Assembly (NCBI GenBank): GCA_014055525.1
Contig: WIAH01000016.1
Span: 1 to 64,000, forward strand
Origin: Nitrospira sp. CR1.3
Lineage (GTDB): Bacteria; Nitrospirota; Nitrospiria; Nitrospirales; Nitrospiraceae
Direction: 5' to 3'
DNA: 64,000 nt
The translations under genes and the position numbers were made by a program. Positions 37,322 through 45,710 of the stretch are shown piece after piece. The notes below the pieces were generated by a model, which saw only the letters and a program-made list of their open reading frames with translations, searched no databases and had not been told where the DNA came from. The first letter of the stretch is position 1. Each line of letters opens with the position of its first letter.

Positions 37322-38701
37322 CTAAGCCTGTGGTTTGTTCAGTTCTTGAGGCGACTGCTCTCCCGACCATTTCTTATGCAGATATTTCTTGCTGGCCGTC
37401 GTGATCACAAAGGCGAGACCGATGGCGATGGGCACGAACACGGCCGAGGCGATATTGGCGTTCTTGATCCATCCGGCTTCGTGCAGGCCTTTGAGGACAT
37501 AGGTAGCCAGCCCCGCCAGGTAGTAGGCGATCACGATGACCGACAGACCTTCGACCGTATGTTGAAGGATGACCTGACTCTTTGTCGTCTTATCCACACT
37601 TTGAAGCAGCGTGAGGTTCTGGGCTTCCAGAATCAGATCGACCCGCGCCCTGATAATCGAAATTATTCCTTCAAATCCGCCTCGCAAGGTCTCGATTCTA
37701 CGCAACAGTTGCTGATAGCCATCCGCCACTCCCGTGATGCCGCTGAGCACATAGTCGGACACCGGTCGGTACGAGTCCATGGGTCGTTCAGCCAGCGAAG
37801 CCAGTGTGGCATGGACAATCTTGTCGTAGGGAAGCGAGGCGGACAGCTCGAAGTGAAGCTTGCCCGCAATGCGATTGGTCTTGAGTAGATCCTGCGTGAG
37901 GCTGTTGAGCCAGCGCTGGAGGGTCTGAGAATCGGCGTGGCCGATATGGCCGCTGATGACCTCGCGCTGCTTCAGATGAACCTGTTCGAACTTATACACT
38001 TGATCAATGGCGGCGGAAAACAACGGCTTCTGCATCAAGAGCAAGTGATAGTAGGTCTCGATCCGCACGATGGCATCGACAATATCCTTGAGGCGCGAGG
38101 CCTGGGCCTGCGGTTGGCCCAGACCGACCCAGTAGCGCTCCCGCCCCTGCTCGTCCGGCGTGAAACTCGTCGCCACGCTCGTCTGTTCATCGAGAATCCG
38201 GCTGCCATAAATGACCGGCCCCGGCAACAACGATTTCAGTCGTTCGCGTGACGGTAACGCTTCCGCGGCGAGCACAATGTCCAATCGACAGACTTCCGTT
38301 CCCAGTGGCGTAACGGGAAACTTGTAGCCTGGAAAGCTCAGCGGTCCGAATGCCGCCTCAGCCCATGTCGGCAAAGGCAGATGCCAGAGTTGGTAGTTGT
38401 AGTATTCCGTGTGGGCCTGCCACACCACGATCAACCTCTCGCCATTCGCCGTTTCTTTGACGCCGTACCCGAACGTTTCTCGAAGAACGGTCTGCTCCTC
38501 CGGTACGGAAAAGGCGGCGAGGAGCGACTGAAACTCCTCCCGACTGGCTTTCCGCTGCGCCGGCGGATCCGACATACGGAACGCCTTGTAGTGGACATGA
38601 GCGGGAGCACGGAGCCAGTCGGCCAGCGGCATGTGCGGCCGCTCATGCAATTTCTTCAGTAACGCCTCGGTTCCGGATTGCGGCACGTCTTGATGAGCCA
38701 T
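37322..38701 (-). CDS. DUF3422 family membrane protein
   Basis: 459 residues. The N-terminal part opens with LHERPHMPL and contains RLIVVWQAHTEYYNYQLWHLPLP, landmarks of DUF3422. A helical middle (about 200-390) leads to two C-terminal membrane segments (VEGLSVIVIAYYLAGLATYV and SAVFVPIAIGLAFVIT). Length is normal. Function is unknown. It follows the lipoprotein gene by 30 nt on the same strand. Confidence 0.85.
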   Translation of the reverse strand: MAHQDVPQSGTEALLKKLHERPHMPLADWLRAPAHVHYKAFRMSDPPAQRKASREEFQSLLAAFSVPEEQTVLRETFGYGVKETANGERLIVVWQAHTEYYNYQLWHLPLPTWAEAAFGPLSFPGYKFPVTPLGTEVCRLDIVLAAEALPSRERLKSLLPGPVIYGSRILDEQTSVATSFTPDEQGRERYWVGLGQPQAQASRLKDIVDAIVRIETYYHLLLMQKPLFSAAIDQVYKFEQVHLKQREVISGHIGHADSQTLQRWLNSLTQDLLKTNRIAGKLHFELSASLPYDKIVHATLASLAERPMDSYRPVSDYVLSGITGVADGYQQLLRRIETLRGGFEGIISIIRARVDLILEAQNLTLLQSVDKTTKSQVILQHTVEGLSVIVIAYYLAGLATYVLKGLHEAGWIKNANIASAVFVPIAIGLAFVITTASKKYLHKKWSGEQSPQELNKPQA

Positions 38702-38731
38702 GCTTCTCCTTGCTTCCGTGTAGACAACTCG

Positions 38732-39988
38732 CTAGAGCCCAGGCCGCTTGTCTGCGGTAACGGACAGATGCAACGGACCATCGGCCCGCCGCACATCGAG
38801 TTGCAGGGTCTCTCCGGCTTCGACTTGGCAGAGGCGTTTGGCGTCACGCTCGCTCTTCGCCGTGGTCAGCGAAGCGCCCTTGCAGGCCACGACCCGGTCG
38901 CCGACTTTGAGTCCCGCCTTTTCCGCCGGTAGTCCGCTGCGAAGTTCGCGAACCAGATAGAAACGCCCGCCCTGCTCCTCCTGTAATTCCCAGTTCACTC
39001 CTATTCGCCCCGATCCCAGCAAACCCGTCTGCGAGCCGAATCGCGCCAGGATGCGTTGGACGATGAGCCTCGCGGAGCCTTCCGGATCGTCGGTGGTCGG
39101 ATCCGTCAGATGCCCTTCACCGTTGAACAGCAGCAGGCCGGTTTCGACGTCGATCATTCGCAATGCCAGCGAGACGCTATGCATCCGTTCCTGCTGATGG
39201 CGTTCCCACTGTTGCACCTCTCCGACGATGATGGCTTGCGCCCCCACCAGCTTTCCGACTTTCAAGACATTGGCATCATCGGCATGCGTGAGCTGGATGA
39301 CCTGTTCCTTCAACACTTCGTCCAGCTTCGCCCGTTCCACCATATGCACATCCAGATCGAGCAGGAGCGTCGTGACGATCCCGGCGACACGCGAGCCGGA
39401 TCCTTGCGCTCCGGCGGCATCTTCGAACAACATGACGGCCATCGTTCGATAACGATCGATGGTCTCGCGATTGATCGGCCCATTGCCTGAAACTACGGGC
39501 TCGGGGCGGCCTGAGCCGTTTCCGGCCTGCAGAGAGGACACACCGGTCGACGCACAGGTTTTCCGCCGCTGCAGGATGGCGGCCGGAGGTCCCCACGCGC
39601 AGAGTTCGTCGCTTACCAACACCACATGCTGCGGATATTCCCTCTGATGATCCGCCACGATATTCGTAAAGGGGTAGAACAGACAGCCGCCGATCCAGAT
39701 CGAGACGGGGCAGAGCGCCAGCTCGTACAACCACTGTTTACGAGCCGTGAGCGAATATTCCCAGACAAGCAGGCGGCCGTCGTCTCGCAGCACTCGATCC
39801 GGCCGGCCGATCTCATCGACTACTTGCGCTTTGGTCATCGGGACCGAGAGCTTGTCGAGCTTCGACTCGGACTTGACGATCGTATAGGCCACGCCGCAAG
39901 CCGACAATCCTCCGGCAAAACCCGCGGCTATCATCGAGATGATGAAAACGGAAAATCGGCTTCGAGGAGCGGCCTCAGGAGGCAACAT
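38732..39988 (-). CDS. Lipoprotein fusing BamE-like, CsgG-like and PDZ domains
   Basis: 418 residues from MLPPEAAPRSRF. A lipobox (GGLSAC) follows a hydrophobic signal. Next come a BamE/OmlA-like stretch (SVPMTKAQVVDEIGRPDRVL, then WEYSLTARKQWLYEL), a CsgG-like alpha/beta domain (MAVMLFEDAAGA, VERAKLDEVLKEQ, VGKLVGAQAIIVGEVQQW, IDVETGLLLFNGEG), and a C-terminal PDZ domain (VRELRSGLPAEKAGLKVGDRVV). Probably outer-membrane or periplasmic. The combination is unusual; a structural or assembly role is inference. Confidence 0.75.
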   Translation of the reverse strand: MLPPEAAPRSRFSVFIISMIAAGFAGGLSACGVAYTIVKSESKLDKLSVPMTKAQVVDEIGRPDRVLRDDGRLLVWEYSLTARKQWLYELALCPVSIWIGGCLFYPFTNIVADHQREYPQHVVLVSDELCAWGPPAAILQRRKTCASTGVSSLQAGNGSGRPEPVVSGNGPINRETIDRYRTMAVMLFEDAAGAQGSGSRVAGIVTTLLLDLDVHMVERAKLDEVLKEQVIQLTHADDANVLKVGKLVGAQAIIVGEVQQWERHQQERMHSVSLALRMIDVETGLLLFNGEGHLTDPTTDDPEGSARLIVQRILARFGSQTGLLGSGRIGVNWELQEEQGGRFYLVRELRSGLPAEKAGLKVGDRVVACKGASLTTAKSERDAKRLCQVEAGETLQLDVRRADGPLHLSVTADKRPGL

Positions 39989-40128
39989 CGGCGGCAGCGT
40001 AGCATTCAGTCCGAGCCCTCCGCAATGGAACGATCGAGAAGTCACGGCGCAGGGTGTGGGCACATGGTGATGGGAGGAGCAAGAAGGACTTTCGACCTCT
40101 AGCCTCGAACTTCTCGCCCTGAGCCTGG

Positions 40129-40689
40129 CTAGTTGAGGGAGGGATCAAGGGGCATGTCCGCATAGTGCCGATAGTCGTCTCCCAAGGTACTGACGATATC
40201 TGGCCAGATCCGCAACGGGTCCTTCTCAAAGACGATGACGGGGTCGGCCGGGATCGTAATCCAGGAACCGGTTTTCATCTCGGACTCGAGTTGCCCAGGC
40301 CCCCAACCGGAGTACCCGACGTAGGCGCGAAACGCCTCGCGTCCTTGGTTCGTCATCAAGATCCGGTCGACCAATTCCATGTCTCCTCCTAGACACACGC
40401 CGTCGAAGACATGATGGGAATTCTCCGGCAGCTGGGTCAACCGGTAGAGCAACATGACCTGATTCGGCTGCACAGGGCCTCCGGAGAACAGCACATGGCG
40501 CTGGCCTTCCAACACGGGGACGTGAGGCAACGCTTCTGATACGGACATCGCGGTCGGACGATTCACAACAACACCCAACGCGCCTTCCGCCCCATGCTCA
40601 CAGAGCAGCACGACGGTTTGCCGGAAGTTCGGGTCACGAAGGCTGGGAGCGGCGATGAGGAAGATGCCTTTGCCGAGCGGAAGGTGCAT
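40129..40689 (-). CDS. YqgE/AlgH family protein
   Basis: 186 residues starting MHLPLGKGIFLIAAPSL; AGGA eight bases upstream favours this Met over two earlier ones. Family motifs: DPNFRQTVVLLCEHGAEGALGVVVNRP, FSGGPVQPNQVMLLY, YVGYSGWGPGQLESE. Conserved in many bacteria with no proven biochemical role. The 5' neighbour on the same strand is the nitrilase gene at 40759. Confidence 0.93.
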   Translation of the reverse strand: MHLPLGKGIFLIAAPSLRDPNFRQTVVLLCEHGAEGALGVVVNRPTAMSVSEALPHVPVLEGQRHVLFSGGPVQPNQVMLLYRLTQLPENSHHVFDGVCLGGDMELVDRILMTNQGREAFRAYVGYSGWGPGQLESEMKTGSWITIPADPVIVFEKDPLRIWPDIVSTLGDDYRHYADMPLDPSLN

Positions 40690-40758
40690 ACGAATCATCC
40701 TATCGCGCCGGCCCGTCACGCGCAAGCCGGGCCACGAAGCCGGAATGGGGTCACAAGG

Positions 40759-41547
40759 TTACTTGTACAAAGATTCGCGGCGATCGCGAAGCAGGTCATT
40801 GTAGGGCGTAAGCGCCTTGTCGCGGGCCTCGGCAGGATCGATCTCGACGATACACAGCTCTTCCTGATCCCGCGGGGCTCGATGGAGAATCCCGCCTCGC
40901 GGGTCGACGACCTCACTGTTGCCGATGTAGGTCAGCTGATTCTTTCCTCCACGGGCTTCGTTGCCGGTCCGATTGCAGGTCACGGCGAAGACGCGGTTCT
41001 CCAGGCAACGCACCGGCATAGAATCCGGGCAGTTCGGCAGCACCAGATTCGAAGGATGGCAAATGATGTCGGCGCCTTTCAACGTGAGCGTGCGCGCCGA
41101 TTCCGGATAATACCAGTCGAAACAGATCATCACACCGATCTTGGCCGGACCGATATCCCACACGTGAAAACCCGTGTCGCCGGGAGCGAAAAAGAGGGTC
41201 TCTTCAAAAAACAAGTGTGTTTTTCGATAGGAACCGATGAAACCCTTGGGCCCCACCACGACCGCGGAGTTATAGAGAACGGATCCGGCCTGCTCTGCAA
41301 CACCGGCCACGATGACGACCTGTTTCCGCTTCGCGATCTCCATCAGCCGTTTGGTCGTCGCGCCATCCGGAACGGGCTCCGCCAGCTTACGCGCCTCATC
41401 CTGAGATACAAACTGATAGCCGGTTGCGCAGAGTTCAGGCAATACGATCAAATCCGTCTCGGCCTCGTCGAGCCTGGCGGAAATTCGCTCCAGGTTCTCA
41501 GCGACGTTCCCGAATTCAGGATTGTTTTGGTAAAAACCGACACGCAT
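40759..41547 (-). CDS. Carbon-nitrogen hydrolase (nitrilase superfamily)
   Basis: 262 residues with the Glu-Lys-Cys triad in visible motifs: LPELCATGYQF, SYRKTHLFFEE and VMICFDWYYPESAR. Such enzymes hydrolyse omega-amides or carbamoyl compounds; the substrate cannot be set from sequence. Complete length. Confidence 0.92.
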   Translation of the reverse strand: MRVGFYQNNPEFGNVAENLERISARLDEAETDLIVLPELCATGYQFVSQDEARKLAEPVPDGATTKRLMEIAKRKQVVIVAGVAEQAGSVLYNSAVVVGPKGFIGSYRKTHLFFEETLFFAPGDTGFHVWDIGPAKIGVMICFDWYYPESARTLTLKGADIICHPSNLVLPNCPDSMPVRCLENRVFAVTCNRTGNEARGGKNQLTYIGNSEVVDPRGGILHRAPRDQEELCIVEIDPAEARDKALTPYNDLLRDRRESLYK

Positions 41548-41601
41548 GGAAACCAGGCTAGAGGGACGAGGTGAGAGGCATGTGGTGGAAACAAAGGACA
41601 G

Positions 41602-41637
41602 GAGGCGAGGGGCTTGTCACCTCTCGCCCCTCGCCTC
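41602..41637 (-). terminator. Stem-loop after smbP
   Basis: Perfect 12-bp inverted repeat, GAGGCGAGGGGC (41602-41613) and its complement (41626-41637), with a 12-nt loop. On the minus strand it follows the smbP stop by about 20 nt and precedes CTGTCCTTTGTTT. Likely terminator, though the T-run is poor. Confidence 0.5.
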
Positions 41638-41656
41638 TTGCCCTCCGTCAGTACGA

Positions 41657-41998
41657 TTACTTCACTTCGGAGAGATGCGTCACGGCTCCTTCCGCATGTT
41701 TCGTGGCCACGTCGGCATGGCCGGCCTTTCCATGTTCGACGGCTTCCTGGAGATGCTTGACACCCTCATCCAGGTGGGGATTCTTCATGTCCTTCTGCGC
41801 CGCCTGTGCATGCTTGAGAGCGCCTTCGGCATGCTTAGTCAAAGCATCCGCATGGCCTTGCTTCCCGTGCTCCACCGCTTCCTTGGCATGTTCGACAGCC
41901 TCGCTGACATGCTTGTTGTCCGCTTGCGCGACAAGCGGCAATCCGAGTAATGCCGCTGCTGCCAACGCCAACACTCCGCGCTGGATACTCACTCTCAT
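41657..41998 (-). CDS. smbP: Periplasmic small metal-binding protein SmbP
   Basis: 113 residues; GAGGAGGTGCC stands just before the ATG at 41998, so the much longer frame to 42388 is rejected. Signal peptide ends VAQA/DNKH. The mature part is a helical bundle made of two near-copies (EAVEHGKQGHADALTKHAEGA and EAVEHGKAGHADVATKHAEGA), with a His every few residues. This matches SmbP of ammonia oxidisers, which binds copper and other divalent metals in the periplasm. It has its own promoter (42075-42103). Confidence 0.9.
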   Translation of the reverse strand: MRVSIQRGVLALAAAALLGLPLVAQADNKHVSEAVEHAKEAVEHGKQGHADALTKHAEGALKHAQAAQKDMKNPHLDEGVKHLQEAVEHGKAGHADVATKHAEGAVTHLSEVK

Positions 41999-42074
41999 AG
42001 GCACCTCCTCCATGGTTAGAATTCGTTCGGTACGCGAAACCGTCTGAGTATGGATAATGACCGGTAATGCATTC

Positions 42075-42103
42075 ACCTTACACAGCCGTTTTTTGACTGT
42101 CAA
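42075..42103 (-). promoter_or_regulatory. smbP promoter
   Basis: Minus strand TTGACA (42098-42103), 17-nt spacer, TAAGGT (42075-42080). The -35 is perfect and overlaps the last codon of the upstream rhodanese gene. Leader length would be about 70 nt. Confidence 0.6.
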
Positions 42104-42978
42104 GACGGGCGCGCCGGCGCGTCGACGCCCAACACTTTCTGAAGCCCCTGAAAATCCTTTTCCACCGGGCAGGCGAAATCCCGACTCCATTCCCACCAGG
42201 ATCCTGCATAGTTTCGCACCTTCTGAAAGCCCGCCAGTTTGAGTACGACATAGAGCCACGCTGATCGCACGCCGCCCGTGCAATAGCAAATGATCTCCTG
42301 CTCCGGTCGCAATCCCTTTTCTTCGAGGTCGGCTTGAATCGTGCTGAGATCCTTGACCGTCGCGTCCTTGTTCAGAAACCCGTTCCACGCGACGTGGAGA
42401 GCCGAGGGGATATGGCCGGCCCGCGGGATCCCGGATATCTCCTTGCCTAAATATTCCTCCAAACTTCTGGCATCCACGATCACAGCATTCGGATGCGGCT
42501 GTTTGACCATCGCTTTCAACTCGTCCTTCGTGATGGCCGTCAGTTTGGCCACCTGGACGGTAAAGTTTCCCGGCTTGGGAGTCACCCGCCCATGCTCGAA
42601 CGGGCGCCGCTCATCAGTCCATTTCACCCACCCCCCGTCGAGAATCCGCAGGTTCTTGTGGCCGAAGTATTCGAGCATCCAATACATGCGGCCTTCATCT
42701 CCCCAGTTATCGAAGGGATTGGAATAGATCACGACCTCGCTGCCGCTGCTGATTCCCAATGTCCTTATTTTTTGTTCCATCCGTCCCATATCGGGATCGA
42801 GCAAGCCCTTCGCCACGGCCTTGGGATCGCTATACTCATGCCACGTGGAATTGACGGCGCCGGGAATATGGCCGCCGAACTCGTAGGCCGCCCTTCCACG
42901 CACGTCGATGACGACCAGTCCCTCTTGCCCCAATCTGCTCTGCAGGGTTTCAGTATCGATGAGTAACGGGTGTGTCAT
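42100..42978 (-). CDS. Two-domain sulfurtransferase (rhodanese)
   Basis: 292 residues: N-terminal rhodanese domain (VVIDVRGRAAYEFGGHIPGAV) and C-terminal domain with the catalytic Cys in ICYCTGGVRSAWLYVVL near residue 245. The loop sequence CTGGVRS is closer to thiosulfate than to mercaptopyruvate enzymes, but substrate is uncertain. Cytoplasmic (no signal). It lies 29 nt after the pentaheme cytochrome gene. Confidence 0.9.
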   Translation of the reverse strand: MTHPLLIDTETLQSRLGQEGLVVIDVRGRAAYEFGGHIPGAVNSTWHEYSDPKAVAKGLLDPDMGRMEQKIRTLGISSGSEVVIYSNPFDNWGDEGRMYWMLEYFGHKNLRILDGGWVKWTDERRPFEHGRVTPKPGNFTVQVAKLTAITKDELKAMVKQPHPNAVIVDARSLEEYLGKEISGIPRAGHIPSALHVAWNGFLNKDATVKDLSTIQADLEEKGLRPEQEIICYCTGGVRSAWLYVVLKLAGFQKVRNYAGSWWEWSRDFACPVEKDFQGLQKVLGVDAPARPS

Positions 42979-43007
42979 GATGCTCCTTCAGACCTCGCTG
43001 ACAATTC

Positions 43008-44288
43008 TCAACCTTGAGCCGTACAGTTTCCTCCATGCGACTGAGAGCCTGACACGACGAGCCGATTGCTCTCCTGCACCGCGGCGGCCAGCCCACTGGA
43101 GAGCGGAAACTCCCTCTCATAGACAATAAACCGGTATGGTTCGTTCCCCGTCAGCCCGTACTTCGTTCGCAGCATCGCATGCTGTGTATCGGTCAGGATG
43201 TGGTACTGCACGCGGGTCTTCACTTTCAAGCTTCCCGCCTTGTCCGGTATCCGATAGTCGAACTGATACTCGCGGCTGGCGAGGGGCAGCAGGCGATTAT
43301 CATACAATTCTACGATTGCCGGCTGCCACATGATCCAGCGTCCCATCGTCGAATTCTGCTGATCCAGCACATGCCCATGTTGGTCCTCCACAGAAAATTC
43401 GACGGTGAAATGGCGATCGGGATCGCCGGTGGGAATCTTATGGCCGGCGCCGGCATTGACAAGGGTGAGCGTAAACACGATTCGATCGCCCGGTTTCGGC
43501 GAGATTGCATCCACCTTCACTTGAACGGCCACGGCCCGCTTCACCATGTCCGGGTCGTGTCCGCCGCGCCAGAGGTGTTGTCGACCCCGCCTGATCGGGC
43601 TGTTGAGCGCCACCGGTCGATCGATCTCGGGCATGTGGCAACTCTGACAGATAAACCCCCGCTCCTGCATGAAAAACTTGCCTTCGTATTCGGCGTAGGT
43701 CCCGCACGGCCCGACATTATAGAACTGCGCCGGCCCCGACTCAACGTTGTGGCAGCGATAGCAGATCTGGGCGGTGCGGAAATTCGGATCGAATTTCGTC
43801 GGATGCGGTGCAGCAGAATCTTCGAAAGGACCATAAATCACGCCGTCGCGCACATGGCAGACCGCGCAGGTGATCGATTCCTTCTGATATTCGGGATCGT
43901 AATGGGGATTCGGCTCCTGTGCCGCTTTTTCGACCCGTCCCCGCGGAATGTCCTTGATGAGGGTCGGCTGTTGATTCTCCAACGGCGTATGGCAGTTCAG
44001 GCAGACCCAGATGTTCTTGTCCTTTTTCCAATAGGCCTGGAAGAAGGGATCCTCGTAGGCACGGGCATGGATGCTCGTTTTCCATTCTTCGTAGATTTCC
44101 CGATGACATTGCCCGCATGACTCTGCCTTCAGACTGGTCAGCCCATCTGGAACTTTTTGAAAGGGGATCGCATGGGCATAGTCCGAGCGCAAGCCGAAAA
44201 TGACGACCGGTTTGACCTCAGTGTAGTAGAGGTATATCGCTGCGCCGGCGAGAGCCGTGCCGAGGCCAATTTTGAATCCACGAGTCAT
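43008..44288 (-). CDS. Membrane-anchored pentaheme c-type cytochrome
   Basis: 426 residues: N-terminal anchor (KIGLGTALAGAAIYLYY), then five CxxCH haem sites (CGQCH, CLNCH, CAVCH, CYRCH, CQSCH) in residues 50-230, then a C-terminal beta-sandwich (GHKIPTGDPDRHFTVEFSV and following). The segment after the first haem (REIYEEWKTSIHARAYEDPFF) is the cytochrome c554-type pattern. Likely a periplasmic electron carrier or small-molecule reductase. The ATG overlaps the deacetylase stop as ATGA. Confidence 0.9.
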   Translation of the reverse strand: MTRGFKIGLGTALAGAAIYLYYTEVKPVVIFGLRSDYAHAIPFQKVPDGLTSLKAESCGQCHREIYEEWKTSIHARAYEDPFFQAYWKKDKNIWVCLNCHTPLENQQPTLIKDIPRGRVEKAAQEPNPHYDPEYQKESITCAVCHVRDGVIYGPFEDSAAPHPTKFDPNFRTAQICYRCHNVESGPAQFYNVGPCGTYAEYEGKFFMQERGFICQSCHMPEIDRPVALNSPIRRGRQHLWRGGHDPDMVKRAVAVQVKVDAISPKPGDRIVFTLTLVNAGAGHKIPTGDPDRHFTVEFSVEDQHGHVLDQQNSTMGRWIMWQPAIVELYDNRLLPLASREYQFDYRIPDKAGSLKVKTRVQYHILTDTQHAMLRTKYGLTGNEPYRFIVYEREFPLSSGLAAAVQESNRLVVSGSQSHGGNCTAQG

Positions 44289-45229
44289 GCGTTCAACAGC
44301 GCTGTGATGTGAGAATCAACCGATCCGGCCAATGCCGCAAGATTATAACCACCTTCAAGTGAGGAGAGGATGCGTCCGCTCGCATGCCGCTTGGCGATGC
44401 CGGCGACGATCTCGGTCAAATCTGCGTAACCAGATTCGGTCAATCCCATGCCGGCCAACGGATCGTCTCTGTGCGCATCAAACCCGGCGGAGATAATGAC
44501 GAAGTCCGGTCTGAACTCATCGGCCGCAGGAACCAGCGTCTTGTGGAAGACTGCGCGATACTCGTCGTCGCCCTGGCCTGACTCCATCGGCACGTTGATG
44601 GTGAATCCCTCGCCGACACCGCGACCTCGCTCCGTCGCACGGCCGGTACCCGGGTAATGGGGATACTGGTGCGTGCTGAAAAATAGAACGCTGGGATCAT
44701 CCTCGAAACTATGTTGCGTGCCGTTGCCGTGATGGACATCCCAATCCACAATCAGCACTCGCTTGATCCCGTATCGCTTCTGGACATAACGCGCGGCGAT
44801 CGCCACGTTGTTGAAGAGACAAAACCCCATCGCCCGACCAGTCTCGGCATGATGTCCGGGAGGCCGTACGGCGCAGAACACGTGGTCGGCCTGCCTGGAC
44901 AGGATGGCATCAACCGCGGCCAAGGCTCCCCCGGCTGCCAGATAGGCCGCGGTCAGCGAGCCCGGCGACATCGAGGTATCGGGATCGAGCGACACTCGAC
45001 CGCTCGACGGAGCATGCTGATTCAGCGCCGCTACATAGCGTTGATCGTGGATCTCCGTCACCCATTCGGCTTCGGCCTTCCGCGGTTCAATCATGACGAG
45101 CCTGGCGGCAGTGCCGCTGCGCTCCAACTGCTGCATGATCGCCCGCAATCGGTTGGGAGACTCGGGATGACCCGCTCCCATGTCATGTTCGAGATACGCC
45201 GGATGATAAACGAGACCGGTCTTTCCCAT
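44285..45229 (-). CDS. Histone deacetylase / AcuC family amidohydrolase
   Basis: 314 residues. Zinc deacetylase motifs are intact: CAVRPPGHHAETGRAMGFC, LIVDWDVHHGNGTQ, SAGFDAHRDDPLAGM and LEGGYN. Bacterial members deacetylate small polyamine-like molecules or acetyl-lysine proteins; the target here is unknown. Coupled by overlap to the cytochrome gene. Confidence 0.93.
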   Translation of the reverse strand: MGKTGLVYHPAYLEHDMGAGHPESPNRLRAIMQQLERSGTAARLVMIEPRKAEAEWVTEIHDQRYVAALNQHAPSSGRVSLDPDTSMSPGSLTAAYLAAGGALAAVDAILSRQADHVFCAVRPPGHHAETGRAMGFCLFNNVAIAARYVQKRYGIKRVLIVDWDVHHGNGTQHSFEDDPSVLFFSTHQYPHYPGTGRATERGRGVGEGFTINVPMESGQGDDEYRAVFHKTLVPAADEFRPDFVIISAGFDAHRDDPLAGMGLTESGYADLTEIVAGIAKRHASGRILSSLEGGYNLAALAGSVDSHITALLNA

Positions 45230-45240
45230 AATGGAATCCG

Positions 45241-45300
45241 TGAAGCGTCAAGCGTCGCTCGCAATCTACGAGATACGTTTCACGAGAGACGAACGACGTC
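45241..45300. repeat. GAGATACG intergenic repeat, copy 1
   Basis: Bases 45270-45299 (GAGATACGTTTCACGAG then AGACGAACGACGT) match 59320-59349 with about two mismatches. The part before it begins GTGAAGCGTC, also shared (59270 region). Found in the divergent gap before the TPR gene. Confidence 0.65.
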
Positions 45301-45326
45301 ATCAGACTATCACGCAGGAAACGGCA

Positions 45327-45355
45327 TAGACAATGCGCTGCCGCGCTGCTATCGT
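45327..45355 (+). promoter_or_regulatory. Candidate promoter for the TPR gene
   Basis: TAGACA (45327-45332), 17-nt spacer, TATCGT (45350-45355), about 20 nt before the ATG; AGGGAGGAA provides the ribosome site. Confidence 0.4.
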
Positions 45356-45375
45356 CTAGGCAAAGGGAGGAAACG

Positions 45376-45693
45376 ATGCCGAATCCGAGGATCGAACCGT
45401 TGAAAAAAGTGTTGGCGATGGACCCACACGACGACGTGGCATGGTTCGGCCTGGGCAAAGCCTATATGGACGACGGGAATTTCGACGAAGCGGCGAAGGC
45501 TCTGCGACAATGCGTGACCGTCAAGCCCGGCTATTCGGCCGCCTACTATGCCCTTGCACAATCATTGCACAAGCTGGGGCGAATCGATGAGTGTCGTGAA
45601 GTTTCCACCAGAGGCATCGAGGTCTCGACTAAGAACGGCGATGCGATGGTCACGAAGAATTTAGAGATGCTCAAGAGTTCGCTTCCAGCTTGA
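45376..45693 (+). CDS. Small TPR-repeat protein
   Basis: 105 residues, no signal peptide. Two to three TPR units: DPHDDVAWFGLGKAYMDDGN, FDEAAKALRQCVTVKPGYS and AAYYALAQSLHKLGRIDECRE. A protein-interaction adaptor; partner unknown. Strong AGGGAGG site. Convergent with the gene ending at 45711. Confidence 0.85.
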   Translation: MPNPRIEPLKKVLAMDPHDDVAWFGLGKAYMDDGNFDEAAKALRQCVTVKPGYSAAYYALAQSLHKLGRIDECREVSTRGIEVSTKNGDAMVTKNLEMLKSSLPA

Positions 45694-45710
45694 CTGATTC
45701 CCGCCTCTCA

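Noticed and set aside
41999-42388. N-terminal extension of smbP by 130 codons
   Set aside because: The extension overlaps the rhodanese gene; the internal ATG has a strong ribosome site followed directly by a signal peptide.
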